NCBI RefSeq assembly: GCF_023935105.1
Contig: NZ_CP096040.1
Span: 3,410,001 to 3,474,000 of the forward strand
DNA length: 64,000 bases
Origin: Caulobacter segnis
GTDB taxonomy: Bacteria > Pseudomonadota > Alphaproteobacteria > Caulobacterales > Caulobacteraceae
Direction: 5' to 3'
Notes under the pieces: generated by a model
Database searches by the model: none
The model's input: the letters and a program-made list of their open reading frames with translations, nothing else
What the model was told of the DNA's origin: nothing
Shown: positions 44,834 through 54,482 of the stretch, piece after piece
Layout of the letters: every line of letters starts with the position of its first letter
Numbering within the stretch: the stretch's first letter is position 1
Made by a program: the position numbers and the translations under genes

Positions 44834-45439
44834 TCAGAGCCAACCGTTGGCGCGGGCGATCCGGCCCGCCTCCACCCGGTTGGCCGCGCCCAGCTTCTGG
44901 GCCGCTTCGGACAGGTAGTTGCGGACCGTGCCGGGCGAGAGGTCCAGCACCTCGGCGATATCCTTGTTCGAACGCCCCTCCTCGGCCAGGCGCAGGATCT
45001 CGCGCTCGCGGTCGGTCAGCGGATCGGGCTGGGCGTCCCAGACCGCCTCGGACAGCTCCGGGGCGATGGCTCGTCCGCCGGCGGCGATGGTGCGCACGGC
45101 GGCCGCCAGCACGCTGCTGGGGCCGTCCTTCAGCAGATAGCCCTTCACCCCCGCGTCCATCGCCCGCCGCAGATAGCCGGGCCGGCCGAAGGTGGTGACG
45201 ATCAGCACCCGCGTCGCCAGGCCTTCGGCCTTCAGCCGCCCGGCCACGTCGATCCCCGTCAGGTGCGGCATCTCGATGTCGGAGATCAGGACGTCGGGCT
45301 TCTCGGACTGGACCAGCGCCAGGGCCTGGGCGCCGTCCGCCGCGCGGCCGACCACCTGGATGTCGCCCTCCAGCTCCAGCAAGGCGCTGAGCGCGCCCAG
45401 CACCATCTTCTGGTCTTCGGCGATGACGACACGGATCAC
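44834..45439 (-). CDS. NarL/DesR-like response regulator
   Basis: A 201-residue response regulator: receiver domain with acidic pocket (VVIAEDQKM) and phospho-acceptor in LISDIEMPHLTG, then LuxR-type helix-turn-helix (LTDREREILRLAEEGRSNKDIAEVLDLSPGTVRNYLSEA). The start overlaps the kinase stop by 4 bases. Together with the ABC genes upstream it forms a four-gene leftward operon, a LiaRS/DesKR-like arrangement. It probably binds palindromic sites; a candidate is the shared promoter element described at 48325 and 54390. Confidence 0.9.
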   Translation of the reverse strand: MIRVVIAEDQKMVLGALSALLELEGDIQVVGRAADGAQALALVQSEKPDVLISDIEMPHLTGIDVAGRLKAEGLATRVLIVTTFGRPGYLRRAMDAGVKGYLLKDGPSSVLAAAVRTIAAGGRAIAPELSEAVWDAQPDPLTDREREILRLAEEGRSNKDIAEVLDLSPGTVRNYLSEAAQKLGAANRVEAGRIARANGWL

Positions 45440-46593
45440 GAGGCGGGCTCCACAGGCGCGATGGCGACCAGGCGCGTGCCGCTCTCGTCCGACACGACGT
45501 CGAGGTCCCCGCCGATCGCCGAGAGGCGCGTGCGCATGCCCTTCAGGCCCGAGCCCTCGACCAGGCTCCCGCCCCTGCCGTCGTCGACGATGCTGAGGGT
45601 CAGGGCCACCGGGCTGGGCGCCACCCGGATCTGGCAGCGCGTCGCGCCAGCATGGCGGATGACGTTGGTGACGGCCTCGCGCAGCGCCATCGCCAGGACA
45701 GCCTCCTGCCCCGGATGCCCCTGGATCTCGGCGGAAGAGATCTCGGCCTGGATGTTGGCGGCGGCCAGGGCCGTCCTGGCGCGCTCCAGCTCGGTGGTCA
45801 GGGAGGCGCCCTTCATCCCGACCACGGCGGTGCGGACCTCCGACAGCGCTTCGCGGGCGGCGGCGGCCACCGACTGCATCTCGCGCTCGGCGGCAGCGGC
45901 GTCGCGGCTGACCAGCTTGGCGGCCAGCTCGGCCTTCACCGCCACGAGGGTCAGGGTGTGGCCCAAGAGGTCGTGCAGGTCGCGGGAGATCCGCTCGCGC
46001 TCGGCCATGGTGGCCAGGGCGCGGACTTCCTCATGAGCGACGGCCAGCTCCTGGTTCTTGCGCTCGACATCGGCCTGCATCAGTCCGGCGAAGCCCGTGA
46101 TGCCGCCGAACAGCACGCCCGAGGCCCAGACCGGCCAGTTGTAGTTCAGGAACAGCGGCCCCATGGCCAGCAGCAGCAGCTCCATGCCGACCATGGTCCG
46201 CACCGCCAGCCGCCGGGACGGCAGGCGCGCGGCGAACGACATCGCGTAGATCGTGTAGACGCTCCAGCCGACGTTGAACCGCGACAGCGCCACCCCGATG
46301 CAGAAGATCGCCAGCACGTGCCACAGGGTGGGACGCCCGCGCCGGACCCAGATCCAGTAGAACAGGCCCACGAACGCCGCCATGCCGGCGACCGAGGCGA
46401 CGATCTCCAAGGTCCCTGGCCGCCGGAACAGCCAGGCGATGAAGTAGAACGGCAGGTACGACAGGAAGATCAGGCTCCAGCGGCGGCGGTTCAGGCCATC
46501 CGCCAGCGGCGCGCTGTTCGCCTCGTCCTTGCTTCGACTCGTGGTCGCCGGGTCCATGGGGGCGATGTCGCGCGCCAGGCTCGTCAGGGTCAA
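45436..46593 (-). CDS. DesK-like sensor histidine kinase
   Basis: A 385-residue HisKA_3-type kinase. About four to five membrane segments between residues 35 and 165, then the dimerisation box ERERISRDLHDLLGHTLTLV with the phospho-accepting His, and a C-terminal ATPase domain with DDGRGG and GSGLKGMRTRLSAIGG. I place the start at TTG 46593 because GGAGG stands 8 bases before it and it overlaps the permease stop; ATG 46557 is a shorter alternative with no clear ribosome-binding site. No large external sensor domain, so the stimulus is probably membrane-borne. Confidence 0.85.
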   Translation of the reverse strand: MTLTSLARDIAPMDPATTSRSKDEANSAPLADGLNRRRWSLIFLSYLPFYFIAWLFRRPGTLEIVASVAGMAAFVGLFYWIWVRRGRPTLWHVLAIFCIGVALSRFNVGWSVYTIYAMSFAARLPSRRLAVRTMVGMELLLLAMGPLFLNYNWPVWASGVLFGGITGFAGLMQADVERKNQELAVAHEEVRALATMAERERISRDLHDLLGHTLTLVAVKAELAAKLVSRDAAAAEREMQSVAAAAREALSEVRTAVVGMKGASLTTELERARTALAAANIQAEISSAEIQGHPGQEAVLAMALREAVTNVIRHAGATRCQIRVAPSPVALTLSIVDDGRGGSLVEGSGLKGMRTRLSAIGGDLDVVSDESGTRLVAIAPVEPAS

Positions 46594-47327
46594 GCCGCCT
46601 GCCTCCGCCAGGCTGCCCAGGTGCCGGCCACGGCGGCCAGGCTGATCGCGGCCAGGACCATCACGTGGCGCTGGACGTCGGCCATCGGCGTCATGCCCGA
46701 CAGCATCATCGACAATCGGCCCAGGTGGTACGACGGCGTCAACTCGGCGAGCTTGACGATCCAGCCCGGCATCAGGTCCAACGGCACCCACAAGCCGCCG
46801 AACAGGCAGAAGCTGAGGAACAGCAGATTGGCGACGGCGGTCGCTCCCTGAGAGCCCAGGCGCAGGCCGATGTTTAGGCCGATCAGGGCGAAGGGAATGG
46901 CCGAGGCCAGCCCCAGCCCCAGGGTCGCGGCCCAGCGCCAGGGGACCATCACCACCCCACCGAACCAGGCCAGCACGCCCAGCAGGCCGATGGCGGTGGC
47001 GACCAGGGCCAGGGCCGCGACCAGGCGTCCGGCCAGGTAGCCGCCGGCCGGCAGCGGGGCGATCTGCTTCAGCTCGATCAGCTTGGCCTCGCGCTCGGCC
47101 GCGACGGCCGCGCCGAAGCCAAACATGGCCGGCGCGATGGCGGCGAAGATCACGTAGTTGGCCAGCATGACATGCGCGATCTCCTCGCGCCCCTTGCTGA
47201 GGCCCAGGCCGATGACGCCATAGAACAGCAGCGGCAGGGCCAGGCTGGGGATCAGGAACTGCGGGGTGCGCCAGGTCGAAACGATCTGGGCGCGGGCTTC
47301 ACGGGCGTAGACGGCGAGCGTGTGCAT
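46590..47327 (-). CDS. ABC-2 type permease
   Basis: A 245-residue membrane protein with six hydrophobic segments, an N-terminal amphipathic stretch (YAREARAQIVSTWRTPQFLIPSL) and the VPLDLMPGWIVKLAELTPSYHLGRL region typical of ABC-2 exporters. It follows the ATPase by one base and overlaps the kinase start. Such permeases, when linked to DesKR/LiaRS-like systems, often export lipids or antimicrobial peptides; the substrate here is unknown. Confidence 0.85.
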   Translation of the reverse strand: MHTLAVYAREARAQIVSTWRTPQFLIPSLALPLLFYGVIGLGLSKGREEIAHVMLANYVIFAAIAPAMFGFGAAVAAEREAKLIELKQIAPLPAGGYLAGRLVAALALVATAIGLLGVLAWFGGVVMVPWRWAATLGLGLASAIPFALIGLNIGLRLGSQGATAVANLLFLSFCLFGGLWVPLDLMPGWIVKLAELTPSYHLGRLSMMLSGMTPMADVQRHVMVLAAISLAAVAGTWAAWRRQAA

Positions 47328-47328
47328 C

Positions 47329-48273
47329 TCAGGCGACCTCGGCTTGACGGGGTTGGCCAGGCGCGCCGGCCTGGACGAGACGGGTGACGGCGTCCTCCAG
47401 CGAGGCCCCGGCGACGGTCAGGTCGTCGACGGTCTCGTCGCGAACCAGAAGTTCGCGAAGGGTGGCCGGGGCGGACGTGGTCAGCAGCGTGATCCTGCCG
47501 CCGTCGCGGCTGACGCCCGTGACCCGCGCCAGGCCCGCCAGCTCGGCGTCGGATAGGCGCGTGCGGCAGCGGATGGCGACGCCGGAGACCCGGGCCTTGA
47601 TCGCCTCGGGCGAGCCGTCGGCGATGACCTGGCCGTGGTCGATGACGACGATGCGGTCGGCCAGGGCCTCGGCCTCGTCCAGATGGTGGGTGGTCAGTAG
47701 CACCGCGCAACCGCGAGCGATCTCGGCGCGGACGGCGGTCCACAGACCGCGACGGGCGTCGATGTCCATGCCGGTGGTGGGTTCGTCCAGCACCAGGAAG
47801 TCCGGACGGCCGGCGATGGCCAGGGAGAACTGCACGCGGCGCTGCTGGCCGCCCGACAGCGCCCCGCAACGGCGGCGCTCCAGGCCGTCGAGGCCGGCCA
47901 GGCGGACGATCTCGTCCAGCGGACGCGGCGTCTTGTAGTAGCCCCGGAAAAGATCGACCTGCTCGCGGACGGTCAGGGTGCGCGGCAGGCCCGCCTCCTG
48001 CAGCATGACGCCCATGCGGCCCCGGCCGGCGATGTCGCGCGGATCGCCGCCGAACAGCGCGGCCTCGCCGGCGTCCGGCCGCAGGCGGCCGGTCAGCAGG
48101 GCGACACTGGTGCTCTTGCCCGCGCCGTTCGGTCCCAGCAGGGCCACGCACTGGCCGGGGCGGATGATCAGGTCCAGGCCGTTCAGGGCCAGGGTCGCGC
48201 CTCGGCGTTTGACCGCCTTGGACAGCGCCGCGACGGGCAATGGCAGATCTGGCGGCGCGGGATTGGATGACAT
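47329..48273 (-). CDS. ABC transporter ATP-binding protein
   Basis: A 314-residue ATPase: Walker A GPNGAGKST, signature LSGGQQRRVQF, Walker B FLVLDEPTTGMD and switch histidine in LLTTHHLDEAEAL. The C-terminal ~90 residues form the accessory domain common in exporters of the DrrA/CcmA-like group. ATG 48273 is chosen for its GAGGGAG ribosome-binding site. First gene of the operon; its leader carries a perfect inverted repeat overlapping the ribosome-binding site. Confidence 0.9.
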   Translation of the reverse strand: MSSNPAPPDLPLPVAALSKAVKRRGATLALNGLDLIIRPGQCVALLGPNGAGKSTSVALLTGRLRPDAGEAALFGGDPRDIAGRGRMGVMLQEAGLPRTLTVREQVDLFRGYYKTPRPLDEIVRLAGLDGLERRRCGALSGGQQRRVQFSLAIAGRPDFLVLDEPTTGMDIDARRGLWTAVRAEIARGCAVLLTTHHLDEAEALADRIVVIDHGQVIADGSPEAIKARVSGVAIRCRTRLSDAELAGLARVTGVSRDGGRITLLTTSAPATLRELLVRDETVDDLTVAGASLEDAVTRLVQAGAPGQPRQAEVA

Positions 48274-48274
48274 G

Positions 48275-48300
48275 GTTGGCTCCCTCGATGTGGAGCCAAC
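48275..48300 (-). promoter_or_regulatory. Inverted repeat overlapping the ABC ribosome-binding site
   Basis: GTTGGCTCC (48275-48283) and GGAGCCAAC (48292-48300) form a perfect 9-bp stem with an 8-base loop. It starts two bases from the ATG and includes part of the GAGGGAG ribosome-binding site. It could sequester translation initiation or be a protein-binding site. Confidence 0.5.
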
Positions 48301-48324
48301 ATGACCACCTGCCCGGTGGCGCAT

Positions 48325-48366
48325 CAGTGCCGGGCGTCATCGGCCCGACATGACAAACGTCACCCC
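48325..48366 (-). promoter_or_regulatory. Conserved promoter element of the ABC/two-component operon
   Basis: Read leftward: GGGGTGAC-N4-GTCA, then TGAC 11 bases on, then CCCGGCACTG. The last base is 52 bases from the ATG at 48273. The same element, with identical internal spacing and identical distance to ATG, precedes the TBDT at 54483 (29 of 42 positions identical). The TGAC-N4-GTCA palindrome suits a dimeric response regulator. Confidence 0.65.
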
Positions 48367-48371
48367 CGGTG

Positions 48372-49298
48372 TCAGGCCGCCGCGTTCCAGGCCTTGGTCA
48401 TCAGGGTGACCGGCGAGAAGTCCCCGAATTCCCAGCGCAGCGGCAGAGCCGCCGCGCGGCGCCAGGCCCTTTCTGGCTTGAACCGCCACTGGCGCTGGAC
48501 GCCTTCGGGCCAAGACTGGCCGGTCGGCGGATCCCAATCGATCTCCACCCGTCCTTGCAGGTGCAGCAGATCGCCGGTGTCGAAGTCGACGAACAGCAGC
48601 GCCGCGCGCGGGTCGGCCACAAGATTGCCCAGCGTGTTGAAGAACCGGTTGCCGCGGAAGTCCGGCACGACCAGCTCGCCGCCCACGACCTTGACGAACC
48701 CCGGCAGCCCGCCTCGGTGCGAGATGTCGACACCGCCATTCTCCACGCCCGCCGCGCCCGACGCCGTGGCGACGAAGAAGGTGTCGGCGTCGGCGATCTG
48801 GACCAGGACCTCAGGCGCGTCGACGGCGACCGTCTCGGCCTGAACCGTGGACGCCGGCGCGCTCTCGACGGCGCGGGTCTGGATGTATTGCGGGCAGTTG
48901 CCGAAGCTTTGCAGCACGTTGAGGCGCAGACCCCCGGCGTCGGCGGTCTCGATCACCCCGTTGGCGCGGTTGCGGCGGCGGGTCGCGAAGTCCAGGCCCA
49001 GCGCGCCGAACGGTCGGCCGGCGCGAAAGGACTCATGACCCGGCTCGCCCTCGCGCGGCGTCGCCGAGATCATCAGTGTCGTCGGGTCTGGGCTGGAGAT
49101 GAACCCCGGCTGGCCCGTCAGCACCGTGGCCACCGGCCACCCCGCCTCGTCCACCGTGGCGATGAACAGATACGGCAGCAGCCCGAAGAAGTCCCGATGC
49201 TGGTCGGGCATGAACGGCCGGATGCCGGTCATGCCGGGCGCGTGCAGGCCCGCCCGCGCCTGGGCGGCCAGTTCGCCGCCATGGAATGGCTGGTCCAT
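48372..49298 (-). CDS. Pyridoxamine 5'-phosphate oxidase-like FMN split-barrel protein
   Basis: A 308-residue protein starting MDQPFHGGELAAQ. The flavin-reductase/PNPOx-like fold is suggested by LLPYLFIATVDEAGWPVATVLTGQPGF at the N terminus and a second barrel segment (VPDFRGNRFFNTLGNLVADPRAALLFVDF). It may be a flavin-dependent oxidoreductase acting on quinones or other electrophiles. Its start is 1 base from the GST stop, so the two are cotranscribed leftward and are divergent from a LysR regulator. The frame remains open upstream, but start 49298 fits the domain boundary. Confidence 0.8.
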   Translation of the reverse strand: MDQPFHGGELAAQARAGLHAPGMTGIRPFMPDQHRDFFGLLPYLFIATVDEAGWPVATVLTGQPGFISSPDPTTLMISATPREGEPGHESFRAGRPFGALGLDFATRRRNRANGVIETADAGGLRLNVLQSFGNCPQYIQTRAVESAPASTVQAETVAVDAPEVLVQIADADTFFVATASGAAGVENGGVDISHRGGLPGFVKVVGGELVVPDFRGNRFFNTLGNLVADPRAALLFVDFDTGDLLHLQGRVEIDWDPPTGQSWPEGVQRQWRFKPERAWRRAAALPLRWEFGDFSPVTLMTKAWNAAA

Positions 49299-49299
49299 C

Positions 49300-49941
49300 T
49301 CAGACCCCCTCGTATTCGGCGGCCCTCGCCTGGGCGAGCTGGACGAAGTCCGGCATGGGCTGGAACCATGGCTGGGCCTCGACCCGCGCCAGCCAGGCCC
49401 GCACGTTCGGATAGGGATCAAGCGACACCCCGCCTTCCGGCGCATGGGCGACATAGCTGTAACAGGCCAGGTCCGCGAGCGTGACATAGTCGGCGGCCAG
49501 GAAGGTCCTATCCGCCAGATGGTCGTCCATGAAGATCAGGACCCGGGCGGCGATCCGCGCGGCGCGCGCCGGATCGTCGGGCAGGCCGAACAGGGCGATC
49601 ATCCGCGCCACCGCCGGGCCGTGCATGACCTCGCCGGCCGCGATCGACAGCCAGCGCTGCACCGAGGCCGCCGCCGCCGGCTCCTGCGGCAGCCACGGCC
49701 CGTCCGGGGCGTAGCGGCGGGCCAGGTAGACAAGGATGGCGTTGCTGTCGGCCAGGGTCAGGTCGCCGTCCTGCAGCACCGGGATCTGGCCCAGCGGATT
49801 GCGGGCCAGGAAGGCTGGCGAGGCGCGGACGTCCTTCGGCGCATCCGCGAACACGTGGCGCAGGCCCAGGGCGTTCAGCATCAGGGCCACTCGGTGGGTG
49901 TGCCCGGACAGGCTCGTGCCGTGCAGGACAATGGCGGCCAT
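49300..49941 (-). CDS. Glutathione S-transferase
   Basis: A 213-residue GST. Thioredoxin-like N-terminal domain (LHGTSLSGHTHRVALMLNALGLRH, NPLGQIPVLQDGDLTLADSNAILVYLARRY with the glutathione-binding ES-like SN pair), then an all-helical C-terminal domain containing LTLADLACYSYVAHAPEGG. Conjugates glutathione to electrophiles. With the flavin protein downstream and a divergent LysR gene it forms a small detoxification unit. Confidence 0.88.
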   Translation of the reverse strand: MAAIVLHGTSLSGHTHRVALMLNALGLRHVFADAPKDVRASPAFLARNPLGQIPVLQDGDLTLADSNAILVYLARRYAPDGPWLPQEPAAAASVQRWLSIAAGEVMHGPAVARMIALFGLPDDPARAARIAARVLIFMDDHLADRTFLAADYVTLADLACYSYVAHAPEGGVSLDPYPNVRAWLARVEAQPWFQPMPDFVQLAQARAAEYEGV

Positions 49942-50044
49942 GGCGGATCTCCGACGCTTCGAGACGCACGCATATTGGCCATTGCGCCCGCCGCAATGAA
50001 TTGAGCAAATCCGCAATATATTTTTCCAATTTACGGAATTCCGA

Positions 50045-50944
50045 ATGGATCGCCTCGACGAGCTCTCCCTGCTGGTGGCGGTGATCGACGCGGGAGGCCT
50101 GGCCGCGGCGGGACGGCGGCTGCGGCGTTCGCCCGCCGCCATGACCCGCGCCCTGGCGGCGCTGGAGGAACGCGCCGGCGCGCGACTGATCGAGCGGACC
50201 ACCCGACGCCTGGCCCCGACCGAGGCCGGCCGCGAACTGGCCGACCGGGCCCGCCGCCTATTGGCCGATTACGAGGCGGCTCTGGAAACCTCCGCGCCCG
50301 ACGCCGTGCGCGGCCTGCTGCGCGTCACCGGTCCCACGGTGTTCGGCGGCCGCCACCTGGCGCCGATAGTCAACGCCTTCCTGGACCAGCATCCCGACGT
50401 TCGGGCCGACGTCACCCTGCATGACCGCAATCTGGACCTGATCGACTCCGAACTGCATGTGGCGCTGCGGATCGGCGCGCTGGCCGACTCCAGCCTGGTG
50501 TCGCGGCGGGTCGGCGCCATACGCCGGGTCACCATCGCCTCGCCCGACTATCTGGCCCGGTTCGGCGAGCCGAAGACGCCGGCCGATCTCGCGCGCCACC
50601 AGACCGTCCTGACCACGGCGGTCTCGGCCACGCCGGAGTGGCGGTTCGAAGCCGGCGGCCGGCCCCGCGCCGTGCGGCTGGATCCGCGCCTGCGGGTCAA
50701 CGATGTCGAGGCCGCCCTGGCCGCCGTGCTAGCGGGCCAGGGGATCGGCCGCGCCCTCTCCTATCAGGTGGCCGACGAGCTGGCGGCCGGACGACTGGTC
50801 CGCCTGCTGCCCGATTTCGAGCCGCCGCCGCTCCCCGTCCAGCTTCTGACCGCCGGCGGCCGCTTCATGGCGCCGCTGGTGCGGGCGTTCCTCGATTTCG
50901 CCGCGCCCCGACTGGAACGTTTGGCCGTCCTGCGCGAGACCTGA
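50045..50944 (+). CDS. LysR-family regulator
   Basis: A 299-residue regulator: helix-turn-helix (residues about 3-60, MDRLDELSLLVAVIDAGGLAAAGRRLRRSPAAMTRALAALEE) and a substrate-binding-like effector domain (about 90-295). It is divergent from the GST gene across 103 AT-rich bases (TATATTTTTCC near 50015), the typical LysR self/target arrangement, so GST and the flavin protein are the probable targets. Confidence 0.88.
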   Translation: MDRLDELSLLVAVIDAGGLAAAGRRLRRSPAAMTRALAALEERAGARLIERTTRRLAPTEAGRELADRARRLLADYEAALETSAPDAVRGLLRVTGPTVFGGRHLAPIVNAFLDQHPDVRADVTLHDRNLDLIDSELHVALRIGALADSSLVSRRVGAIRRVTIASPDYLARFGEPKTPADLARHQTVLTTAVSATPEWRFEAGGRPRAVRLDPRLRVNDVEAALAAVLAGQGIGRALSYQVADELAAGRLVRLLPDFEPPPLPVQLLTAGGRFMAPLVRAFLDFAAPRLERLAVLRET

Positions 50945-51015
50945 CCCAGCTTCGTTTCCTCGGAGCCCCCGCGCCCGCTCGGCGTTGATGCCTCGCGTAA
51001 CAACGAGGCAGCGTC

Positions 51016-53345
51016 ATGAGCAGCTCTTCCTTCCGGCGGGACACGATCACCCGGCCGATCTTCCAATGGGCCAAGGGCGTGCTGCCCGCCCTGTCGGAAA
51101 CCGAGCGCGACGCCATCGAGGCCGGCGACACCTGGTGGGACGCGGCGCTGTTCACCGGTGACCCCGACTGGGACGAACTGCTCGCCTTCCCCAAGCCGAC
51201 GCTGACGCCCGACGAGAAGGCCTTCATGGACGGCCCGGTCGAGACCCTGTGCGCGATGCTCGACGACTGGCGCATGACCTGGGAGACCCGCGACCTGCCG
51301 CCCGAGGCGTGGGACTTCCTCAAGCGCGAGAAGTTCTTCGGCATGATCATCCCGAAGGAGCATGGCGGCTTGGGCTTCTCGCACCTGGGTCATGCCGAGA
51401 TCGTCCGCAAGATCGCCACTCGCTCGACCTCGGCGGCGGTGACGGCGATGGTGCCCAACTCCCTGGGCCCGGGTGAACTGATCCTGCGCTTCGGCACGAA
51501 GGAACAGCAGGACTACTGGCTGCCGCGCCTGGCCGACGGGCGCGAGATCCCGGCCTTCGGCCTGACCAGCCCCGAGGCCGGCTCCGACGCCTCGGCGATG
51601 AGCGACGAGGGCGTGGTCTGCCGGGGAACATGGAAGGGCGAACAGGTCCTGGGCGTGCGCCTGAACTGGCACAAGCGTTACATCACCCTGGGGCCGGTCT
51701 GCACGGTGCTGGGCCTGGCCTTCAAGCTGCGCGATCCCGACGGCCTGCTGGGCGGCGACGAGGACGTCGGCATCACCTGCGCCCTGGTCCCGACCGATAC
51801 GCCAGGCGTCAGCATCGGCCGCCGCCACCTGCCGGCCTTCCAGACCTTCCAGAACGGACCGAACTGGGGCGAGGACGTCTTCATCCCGTTGGACCTGATC
51901 ATCGGCGGCGCCGAGCGGGCCGGCCAGGGCTGGAAGATGCTGATGACTGCCCTGGCGGCCGGGCGCGGCATCTCCCTGCCCGCCATGTCCGGCGCGGCGG
52001 CGGCCTACAGCGCCTTGACGACCGGCGCCTACGCCCGCGTGCGTCAGCAGTTTGGCATCGCCATCGGCAAGTTCGAGGGCGTGCAGGAGCGCCTGGCCCG
52101 CATCGCGGGCAACGCCTACCTGGTCGACGGCGCGCGGCGGCTGACCTGCGCCGGCCTGGACATGGGCAAGCATCCCTCGGTGATCTCGGCCCTGCTGAAG
52201 TCCGGCGCGACCGAGCGGATGCGGGTGGTCGTCAACGACGCCATGGATGTCCACGGCGGCAAGGCGATCATGGAGGGTCCGCGCAACTACATGGGCAGCC
52301 AGTACCGCGCCGTGCCGGTCGGAATCACGGTCGAGGGGGCCAACATCCTGACCCGCAGCCTGATGGTGTTCGGCCAGGGCGCGATCCGGGCGCATCCGTA
52401 CATGCTGCGCGAGATCCTGGCCCTGGGCGAAACCGACGAGTCCAAGGGCCTGGCCGATTTCGACGCGGCCTTCTGGGAGCATGTCGCCCATGCCCTGCGC
52501 AACGGGATCAAGGCCACGGCCCGCGCCTGGACGAACGGCGCCCTGTCGCCCGCGCCGGACGCCGGCCGCGCCAGCCGGTTCTACCGCCAGCTGGGCCGAT
52601 ACAGCGCCGCCTTCGCCCTGACCTCGGACATCGCCCTCCTGACCCTGGGCGGCGCGTTGAAGCGCAAGGAGATGCTGTCGGCCCGCCTCGGCGACATCCT
52701 CTCCGAGATGTACTTCCTGTCCGGCGCGCTGAAGCGCTGGGAGGACGAAGGCCGGCAGGACGCCGACTTCCCGCTGCTGGACTGGTGCGCCCAGACGGCC
52801 TTCGCGACGATCGAACAGCGCTTCGACGAGATCTTCGCCAATCTGCCCAACCGCCTGGCCGGCTGGCTGCTGCGGGCGGCGGTCCTGCCGTTCGGGGTGC
52901 GCCGTCGGGGGCGCCGGACCGCGTCACCCGCGCCTGCGCCGACCTGATCCTGCATCCCTCGCCCACCCGCGACCGCCTGGTCGAGGGCGTCTATGTCGGC
53001 GGCGAGGACGAGGCGATCGGCCAGCTGATCGACGCCTTCGAGCGCGTGGTCGCCACCCAGCCGATCCACGACCGCCTCAAGGATCAGGGCGTCCGGAGCT
53101 GGAAGGAAGGCCTGGACAAGGGATTGCTCACGCCCGAAGAGACCAGCGCCCTGGCCGCCGCCGACGAGGCCATCGCCAAGGTCATCGCGGTCGATGACTT
53201 CGCGGCCGAGGAGCTCGTCACCCGCGACGCCACGCCCATCCAGCCGCGCGCGCCGGCCAAACCGGCTCGCGCGGCGGCGACCGCCGAACCGCGGATCGAC
53301 CGCGAACCGCGCGCGTTCGGCGACGAAACGCCCTACCCCGCCTGA
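51016..53345 (+). pseudogene. fadE: Acyl-CoA dehydrogenase FadE, frameshifted
   Basis: Frame 1 codes 643 residues (51016-52947) of a FadE-type acyl-CoA dehydrogenase: KFFGMIIPKEHGGLGFS, AFGLTSPEAGSDASAM and MDVHGGKAIMEGPRNYMG. It then turns into a low-complexity tail (RRRGRRTASPAPAPT). The expected C-terminal domain (APDRVTRACADLILHPSPTRDRLVEGVY ...) continues in the next frame from about 52911 to 53345. One extra G in the G5 run at 52907-52911 would restore a 777-residue protein, the family's normal size. Either a genuine inactivating mutation or a homopolymer sequencing error. First step of fatty-acid beta-oxidation. Confidence 0.85.
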
Positions 53346-53425
53346 CAAACACTGCCTTGGAGCCAGCGCTCGGCCCGCTGTAGAACAGCGGTACGGCGCT
53401 GAGTCTCCGGAAGGTCGGTGGGTCC

Positions 53426-54373
53426 ATGCATACGCAGAGAATTCTGGTCACGGGCGGGGCGGGCTTCGTCGGCTCGCATCTTTGCGATCGCCTGCTGGAG
53501 TCCGGCGCCGAAGTCCTATGCGTGGACAACTACTACACCGGCTCGCGCCTGAACGTGGCCCGGAACCTCTCCAATCCGCGCTTCGAGCTGCTGCGGCATG
53601 ACGTGACCATGCCGCTGTATGTCGAGGTCGACCAGATCTACAACCTGGCCTGCCCGGCCAGCCCGGTGCACTACCAGTTCGACCCGGTGCAGACGACCAA
53701 GACCAGCGTCCACGGGGCCATCAACATGCTGGGCCTGGCCAAGCGCGTGAAGGCCAAGATCCTGCAGGCCTCGACCTCGGAGGTGTACGGCGACCCGACG
53801 ATCCACCCACAGGTCGAGAGCTACTGGGGCAACGTCAATCCGATCGGCATCCGCTCGTGCTACGATGAGGGCAAGCGCTGCGCCGAGACCCTGTTCTTCG
53901 ACTACTGGCGTCAGCACAAGCTGCGCATCAAGGTGGCCCGGATCTTCAATACCTATGGCCCGCGCATGCACCCGAACGACGGGCGCGTGGTGTCGAACTT
54001 CATCGTCCAGGCCCTGAAGGGTGAGGACATCACCCTATATGGCGACGGCAACCAGACGCGCTCGTTCTGCTATGTCGACGACCTGGTCGACGGCCTGACC
54101 CGGCTGATGAACACCGGCGACGACGTCACCGGCCCGATCAACCTGGGCAACCCGGTCGAGTTCACGATGCGGCAGCTGGCCGAGCTGGTGCTGGAGCTGA
54201 CCGGCGGCAAGTCGGCGCTCGTCCACCGCCCCCTGCCCTCCGACGACCCGCGCCAGCGCCAGCCCGACATCACGCTGGCCAAGCAGCACCTGGACTGGAC
54301 GCCGACCGCGCCGCTGAAGGTCGGGCTGATGAAGACGATCGAGTATTTCGACGATCTGCTGAAGGTCGCCTAG
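53426..54373 (+). CDS. UDP-glucuronate decarboxylase (UDP-xylose synthase)
   Basis: A 315-residue extended [21 protein letters not shown] (NAD loop), [22 protein letters not shown] and [17 protein letters not shown] (Tyr-x3-Lys) are hallmarks of the UXS group. Converts UDP-glucuronate to UDP-xylose for surface glycans. It is soluble, lacking the membrane anchor of eukaryotic forms. No other glycan genes adjoin it; the neighbours are fadE and a TBDT. Confidence 0.88.
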   Translation: MHTQRILVTGGAGFVGSHLCDRLLESGAEVLCVDNYYTGSRLNVARNLSNPRFELLRHDVTMPLYVEVDQIYNLACPASPVHYQFDPVQTTKTSVHGAINMLGLAKRVKAKILQASTSEVYGDPTIHPQVESYWGNVNPIGIRSCYDEGKRCAETLFFDYWRQHKLRIKVARIFNTYGPRMHPNDGRVVSNFIVQALKGEDITLYGDGNQTRSFCYVDDLVDGLTRLMNTGDDVTGPINLGNPVEFTMRQLAELVLELTGGKSALVHRPLPSDDPRQRQPDITLAKQHLDWTPTAPLKVGLMKTIEYFDDLLKVA

Positions 54374-54389
54374 CCCTTCGGTCGGCTGC

Positions 54390-54431
54390 GGGGTGACAAA
54401 CGTCACCCCGAACGCGTGACCCCCGGCACTG
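54390..54431 (+). promoter_or_regulatory. Conserved promoter element of the TBDT gene
   Basis: GGGGTGAC-AAAC-GTCACCCC is a perfect 8-bp-arm palindrome; TGAC and CCCGGCACTG follow at the same offsets as in the element at 48325-48366. Its last base is 52 bases from the ATG at 54483, again the same as there. Candidate site of one shared regulator. Confidence 0.65.
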
Positions 54432-54482
54432 CACCGCTTCGAGTCGCTCCGGCAGGTTCCTCGTCAACAGAGGAGACCTTCC

